NCBI RefSeq assembly: GCF_000485595.1
Contig: NW_014577357.1
Location: forward strand, 38,538-64,497
Direction of reading: 5' to 3'
Origin: Priapulus caudatus
Lineage: Eukaryota > Priapulida > Priapulimorpha > Priapulimorphida > Priapulidae
Length of the DNA stretch: 25,960 nt
The number at the start of each line of letters is the position of its first letter. Positions within the stretch are counted from its first letter, which is position 1. The notes below the pieces were generated by a model. It ran no database searches, was not told where the DNA came from, and saw nothing but the letters and a program-made list of their open reading frames with translations. Of the stretch, positions 21,254 through 25,960 are shown piece after piece. The position numbers were made by a program, and so were the translations under genes.

Positions 21254-24200
21254 ATCACGCCCCTCCTCTTCCTCACACATTTTCATGCCCATCACTGCTC
21301 TTCTCTCTCCACTTCTCCTTTCGCCGCGCTCACTTCCTCTCTCTCTCTCTCTCCCTCATCGCCTCTATGGTATTGCTTGTAAATCAAGTATCTTGACAGT
21401 CATTCTGAAATGCGTCGCTGCACATCGCGCTTAAGTCACTCAATATTGCATTACTGGGGACATTGCTCTCTACTTGATGACAAGTCTGGGTGAGCATAAA
21501 CGGCGCTTTTTTCACTAATCGGCGCAAATCATTCAAGAATCTAGGCTGGCAGGGCCACAAGACGTCACTAATTTCGAACACCGCTGGACACTAAGATTAA
21601 AGACTAATTAATTGCACGACCCCTACTAAACAAATGTCAATTAATAACTGCTGATGGCGAGCAGGCCGGAATATTTGTGGACTAAGCGAACGGGACTAGG
21701 TGGAAGCGAGGTAAGAAACTATTAACGGACGAACTCAAGTGGTTGGATTTACGAGGTAGAGTTCGTGTCTGCGCCTAGTTTCTAATTCTCGCGTGTTGTT
21801 CGCTCGTGTCTTTTTTGCTCGCCTCGTCAGATATTGGTTAAAGGTAAGGTCTGGACCTTGCAAAAAATGACACGAAATTAAATTGGGCCAAACTGTCGCT
21901 CTCAAACTATAATCCACGGGTCTGTAAATTTAACGTGAGTCCGTGTCAAATACTCCTGATTTACTTGTCAAAACTACGTGATTGACGTATGGCATGATCT
22001 GTTGTGACCTCTGAAAATTCCTGCATAGGTCTAACTTAGGCCTCCCGGAAGTACCGTATTTTTTCGAGCGAATGTCCAAGAGAAAATGTTGCAGATCACG
22101 TGCAACCGCTATAATCCATAAAAGTAAACGCACCCATGCTTTATTAAAATTAGCACTTTAATTGTGAATAACGCCCAGAACTGTGGACGTCCCTCATATT
22201 TGCCTATGCGGACTCCTTGCTTTTTGAGGGTAAGTGAGTCCGTTGTACTCCGTCGTTCAAAAGTTAACATTCCTCCCCCGCCCGCCCCAATACTCTGTGC
22301 TGATTATGTATTGAATGAATCTAATAGCGTTAAGGTTTCATATGTGGTGTATAATCAGTATGTCCACCGCCTGTCCTACACGGCTGAGAGCAGTTACCAC
22401 CTAGGTTTATATCCTTATAGTTTACATCGTCAGGAGCTCAAACTACCTTCAAATTTCGCATCAAAATTGGCACTAATTTCACGGCCACGTTGCGAAGATG
22501 GAATCCAAATGCCGTGGTCGTATAAATACGATTCACATGAAAAAATTTCCTGTCGTTTAGGAGACACATCGGCCTTTAGAAAAAGCTCTCGCATTTCGCT
22601 GCTCCCTACATTCTTACCCTCACAGGCGTCAATGCCTAAACTCTCCTCATGGCTCCGGTCTGAAAATAATTTCTAGTAAAATCGGCGGACAAATGGACTG
22701 AAATGATTTTTTATATTCGGCAACCGTTCTTCAATGGCCATGCACAGGACTCGCCGTTTAGTGTTCTAGTTTCAATCGCATGCGAGTCTAGTAGAAAAGT
22801 GCAGGTCTAAGTAAAGCTTGTATACATCATACGGGTCACACGCGAGACCAGCCGGGTTCTTAGTAGTTTATCAGTGATTTCCGTCCTTTAAGGCCTCGAT
22901 AAAACGGCGATCGCTTAAACGACATTCTTTTGATTACCAAATGCCACTTGCACCGGAAGCAACTTGCTGTAGGTTACACTCGATATGCTAGGAAAATGTT
23001 CACTATCTTAATTGAGAGCACAGCTTACGGGGTTATTTTCATGGTTTTGTCGGGCCTGCCGGTCGTATAACGGGGAACCAACCGTAGGTCTAGTATATGC
23101 TGGCAATAATATGATTTTCGTGAGTTATTCGTCGTTAAGTGAGATATGTGATCGTAGTGTTGCTCATCGATTTACGGTCACATAGCCGATCCTAACACGC
23201 ACGACAGTACTACTCTAGTTACTCAATCCAACAATTATAGTAGAAGATTTGCCCCACTAGAGTAGGAAACGCGCTCTTGTGTTTGACTTGAAGATTGTCG
23301 CAGTATATTGCTCCTGATATGCGATCATGTCCTAGCTATCAGAGAGGAGAAAAAAAACAAGTAGCGTTACTATATGTAAAGTAAAGTAAACGTAGGCCTA
23401 CTATTGTAGCCTTTGTGGCGTCATTGGGCCGCCCATAGTCTAACACTGAATCGCGTGTATGCCTCGACAGGCGAGTAGATATTTCATTTTGCGGCATTAG
23501 AAAATGCAATTAAACCTGTGACACTTAGGAAAAAACTGACCGCCTGAATTATCGGAACGTGTTTTGCAACGATGGAATTGGCAATATCTAGCATGTTTGG
23601 TGGTTGTCAATGCTACTGGAGCCCTGCGTATTGATAATAGTAATTGTAATGATATTTATGTAATATTATGTGGAAATTAATCAGACACTTGAATCTATGA
23701 TTATATTTATCACGTGATCTATTCGTATTCATTGTCCGCGCTAATAGTTCCGATACTGTGGTTTTATGAGTGTACGGCGTAACTCAAGAAAAATTATAGT
23801 ACGTGTCGCTACCTGATCAGTTCATGAAGAAATGGCCAGGTAACTAAAGAGGCAAATATGTAGTTAGCACGTAGTAGTTAAATAGTGATATTGCAGTATA
23901 TATTTCTAGTAACATATTTGCAGTATAACTTTGAACAAGGTGTATTTGAAACAAATTGACTATAGTAGCTTACGTAAAAGCGACCTTGTTTAGAATGTAA
24001 AAGAAAATTTCTCATTCTTGGAGAGATATAATATTAGGTGATCGCCCCCCCCTCCCGAGCGATGAGGGCAACGATCTCAAGCTCCTGCGCTATTCTGTCA
24101 CACAGGCAAGCTTTGCTAGCAACTTTCCTCGTGAAACCATAGCGGAACGACGTCTGTCCACGCGTTGGCTAATAATTTAGCAATTATCAAAATGACTACC

Positions 24201-24400
24201 ATGCTAATCATATAAGCTTAATCGGTCGCACATTTTAGCTATAAACAGTTTAAAAGGCACTTATCTCTTGATAGCGCAAAAAAAAAATAGGCTATCAGTA
24301 TGCATTACTGAATTTAGTTGGCTATCAATCCTAAATCTGCGTGCGTGTGGTCCGTGAATATATATAATCCTGATACGCGTAGGTTGTAAAAGGTATTGAG
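21254..24400. other. No recognisable feature
   Basis: About 3.1 kb of mixed-composition DNA with no repeat array, no terminal inverted repeats and no exon resembling the missing trichoplein tail. The longest open stretch (22164-22676, plus strand, 170 codons) begins with GTG rather than ATG and has unbiased codon use. A CCGTATTTTTTCGAGCGAA word at about 22053-22071 resembles the end of the MITE in TADA2A intron 8. Confidence 0.6.
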
Positions 24401-24655
24401 GGCGTAAACGGAAGTGTGATAGAGTGGAGTGGTCATATAGAGAGGCTCGCGTTGTCTGCGCCTGCGCTAACATACAATGCGCACACGCGATTCTGCGAAC
24501 GTCCATGACAATACCGGGCGTAATTTCCTATGCGCGAAACCCGACCCGATTGCGAAAGTAAGGTCTATACAACGCATTCGCCGCTTTCCGTTGCTTTTAG
24601 GTAAGCACCAGTTGCCGTTGGCCGTGCGTCGTGCGTGCGAGGTTCTCACTCGGCG
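24400..24655. promoter_or_regulatory. CpG-rich patch with an NRF1-like site
   Basis: CpG is frequent here compared with the AT-rich DNA on the left. TGCGCCTGCGCT at 24457-24468 resembles the NRF1 GCGCAGGCGC-type site. It could mark a promoter of a gene outside or near the window edge, but no coding exon is recognised next to it. Confidence 0.25.
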
Positions 24656-25112
24656 TTCTCTATCCTCCTCCCTCGCTCTTTTCTCCTCTCTCCTCTCTCA
24701 TCCCTCTCTCTCGCTCTTCTCTCTCTCCCTCTCTCTCTCCCTGCTCTTTCTCTCTGCTCCTGCACATCGCCCTGCTCTGCATCTCTCTCGCTCGCGGATC
24801 GCCGCTCGTCTTCCTGTCTACATCTATCTCCGCTCCTCCTCCCTCCTGCCTCTCTCCCCCCCTCTTGCTCTCTCTCTCTCTCTCCTCGCGCTCTCTCTTC
24901 CTTCTCTCTCTACCTTTCGCTCATCCTCCTCCGCTCTCTTCCTCCCTCTCTCTCTCCCGGATCTGCTCTCTCTCTCTCTCGAACTCGGTGACCCGCTTCT
25001 CTTCTCTCGTGCTCGGCTCTCTTCCGTCTCTCTCTACCTCTTCGCTCATGCTTCCTCTCCCTCACCTCCCGTTTCCTCCTCGCTCTCCCCTGCCCGTCTC
25101 CGTCTCTATTCG

Positions 25113-25148
<36 letters not shown>

Positions 25149-25200
25149 CTTGCTTTCGGCTCTCCCTTTCTTCGCTCGGTCTCTGCTCTCATCTCGCTTC
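24656..25200. repeat. Long polypyrimidine (CT)n tract on the plus strand
   Basis: About 545 bp of CTCTCTC, CTCCCTC and TCGCTC words with very few purines. The long Ser/Leu-rich open frames across it (24477-25205 and 24631-25236) are products of the repeat. Confidence 0.93.
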
Positions 25201-25267
25201 AGTAGTATATATATTAATAATATATACTATAGATAGATATATATATATAGTATATATATTATATAAT
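25201..25267. repeat. AT-rich palindromic tract
   Basis: AGTATATATATTAATAATAT followed by mirrored TATATA words forms several self-complementary runs directly after the pyrimidine tract. Confidence 0.8.
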
Positions 25268-25960
25268 ATCAGACAGTGTATAAAGTGTACATATATGCGC
25301 GGTGCTACGACATTTTACCAGGTAAAATAACTAAACTATCGAGAGCTCAACCACATTACCGAAGCCTATCTGAAATATTTAATATCTGCAATGAACATAG
25401 CGGCAGCAACAAATACTGTGAGGTGTATACAATAACTAAACATATAATAATATAGATATATAATAAATAAAATAATAAATAATAATAAAAATACTGTGAA
25501 GGTGGTCAGTGTATGACAGCGATTCGCATCGCTTCCCCGCTTGTCTGCTCCGTCCTCACATCGTGTTGTGTTCTCCGTTTTATCTATAGTGCTACCTGCG
25601 GCAAAGATGGCTGGGACGTGACGGACAACGTTCGCTGGACAGCAACTACCTTCCGCGACGGAGAGAGGCGTCCGGACGACTCCCTACCGGTCACATCTTG
25701 ATCCTCCTGCGTGCAAGTCCGCCCTGTCAGGGGGACGGGATGACCACCGGCACTTGCGATCGAGGCTGTGACTGGACCTGCGCGCACGGCTGGAGAGGTT
25801 GATCCACTGCTGATGCGAGAGATAAACGAAGGAAAGCAGCGGATGATCACAAGGGAGAGAGGAGAGAGGATGAGGAGGGAGGAGAGGACGGAAGAGAATG
25901 GGGAAGTCAGAGAATAAGGATTGCCCGGCGAGAAGAAGAAGGGGGAAGCAAGGATGAGGT
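25268..25960. other. Right-edge region, unassigned
   Basis: An AT-rich start leads to a good-looking acceptor (TTTTATCTATAG at about 25590) and then GC-rich DNA to about 25810. The reading frames after it (plus 25513-25701, minus 25584-25850) do not resemble a known protein. From 25850 the plus strand turns purine-rich (GAGAGAGG, GAAGAAGAAG) to the end. AAGATGGCTG at 25604-25613 is YY1-like. Exon, promoter or neither cannot be decided here. Confidence 0.3.

Noticed and set aside
24477-25236. Open frames of 242 and 201 codons rich in Ser and Leu
   Set aside because: They are translations of the CT-repeat tract; several overlapping frames are open for the same reason, and no domain is present.

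Overview
This is animal nuclear DNA, probably from a marine invertebrate. The genes are split by short GT-AG introns, the sequence is AT-rich, and it is full of small DNA-transposon debris, foldback elements and microsatellites. The exact phylum cannot be read from the sequence. There is no bacterial, viral or CRISPR feature.

Two conserved genes were reassembled exon by exon. They sit head to head. On the minus strand, 7984 down to 306 holds a complete nine-exon TADA2A (transcriptional adaptor ADA2-alpha: ZZ finger, SANT, central ADA2 region, SWIRM; 455 residues; every intron phase agrees). On the plus strand, 10596 to at least 20619 holds TCHP (trichoplein, a centriole and cilium coiled-coil protein). 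Twelve exons give 495 residues in one frame; only the short C-terminal tail exon was not found.

Layout: 1-320 is a 20-bp satellite that supplies the last codons and stop of TADA2A. 306-7984 is TADA2A, whose first intron carries two adjacent long inverted-repeat (foldback) elements and a G-rich tract. 7985-10595 is the shared upstream region, split by a 1.57-kb non-autonomous hAT element inserted into a local duplication. 10596-20619 is TCHP; its intron 2 holds a third foldback element with a second hAT element nested in one arm, and its other introns hold a MITE-like element, a hairpin-headed repeat and Z-DNA-prone microsatellites. 20620-25960 shows no gene that I recognise, only GA/CT tracts, a relic repeat, a 550-bp pyrimidine tract, an AT-rich palindrome and a CpG-rich patch.

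The two genes do not share a pathway: TADA2A is part of a histone acetyltransferase adaptor module, and TCHP controls centriole and cilium behaviour. Their link is positional, a divergent arrangement that may share upstream sequence. The most unusual material is the mobile and structural DNA: a satellite-derived stop codon, three long foldbacks inside introns, and a nested insertion whose empty site is preserved in the opposite arm.
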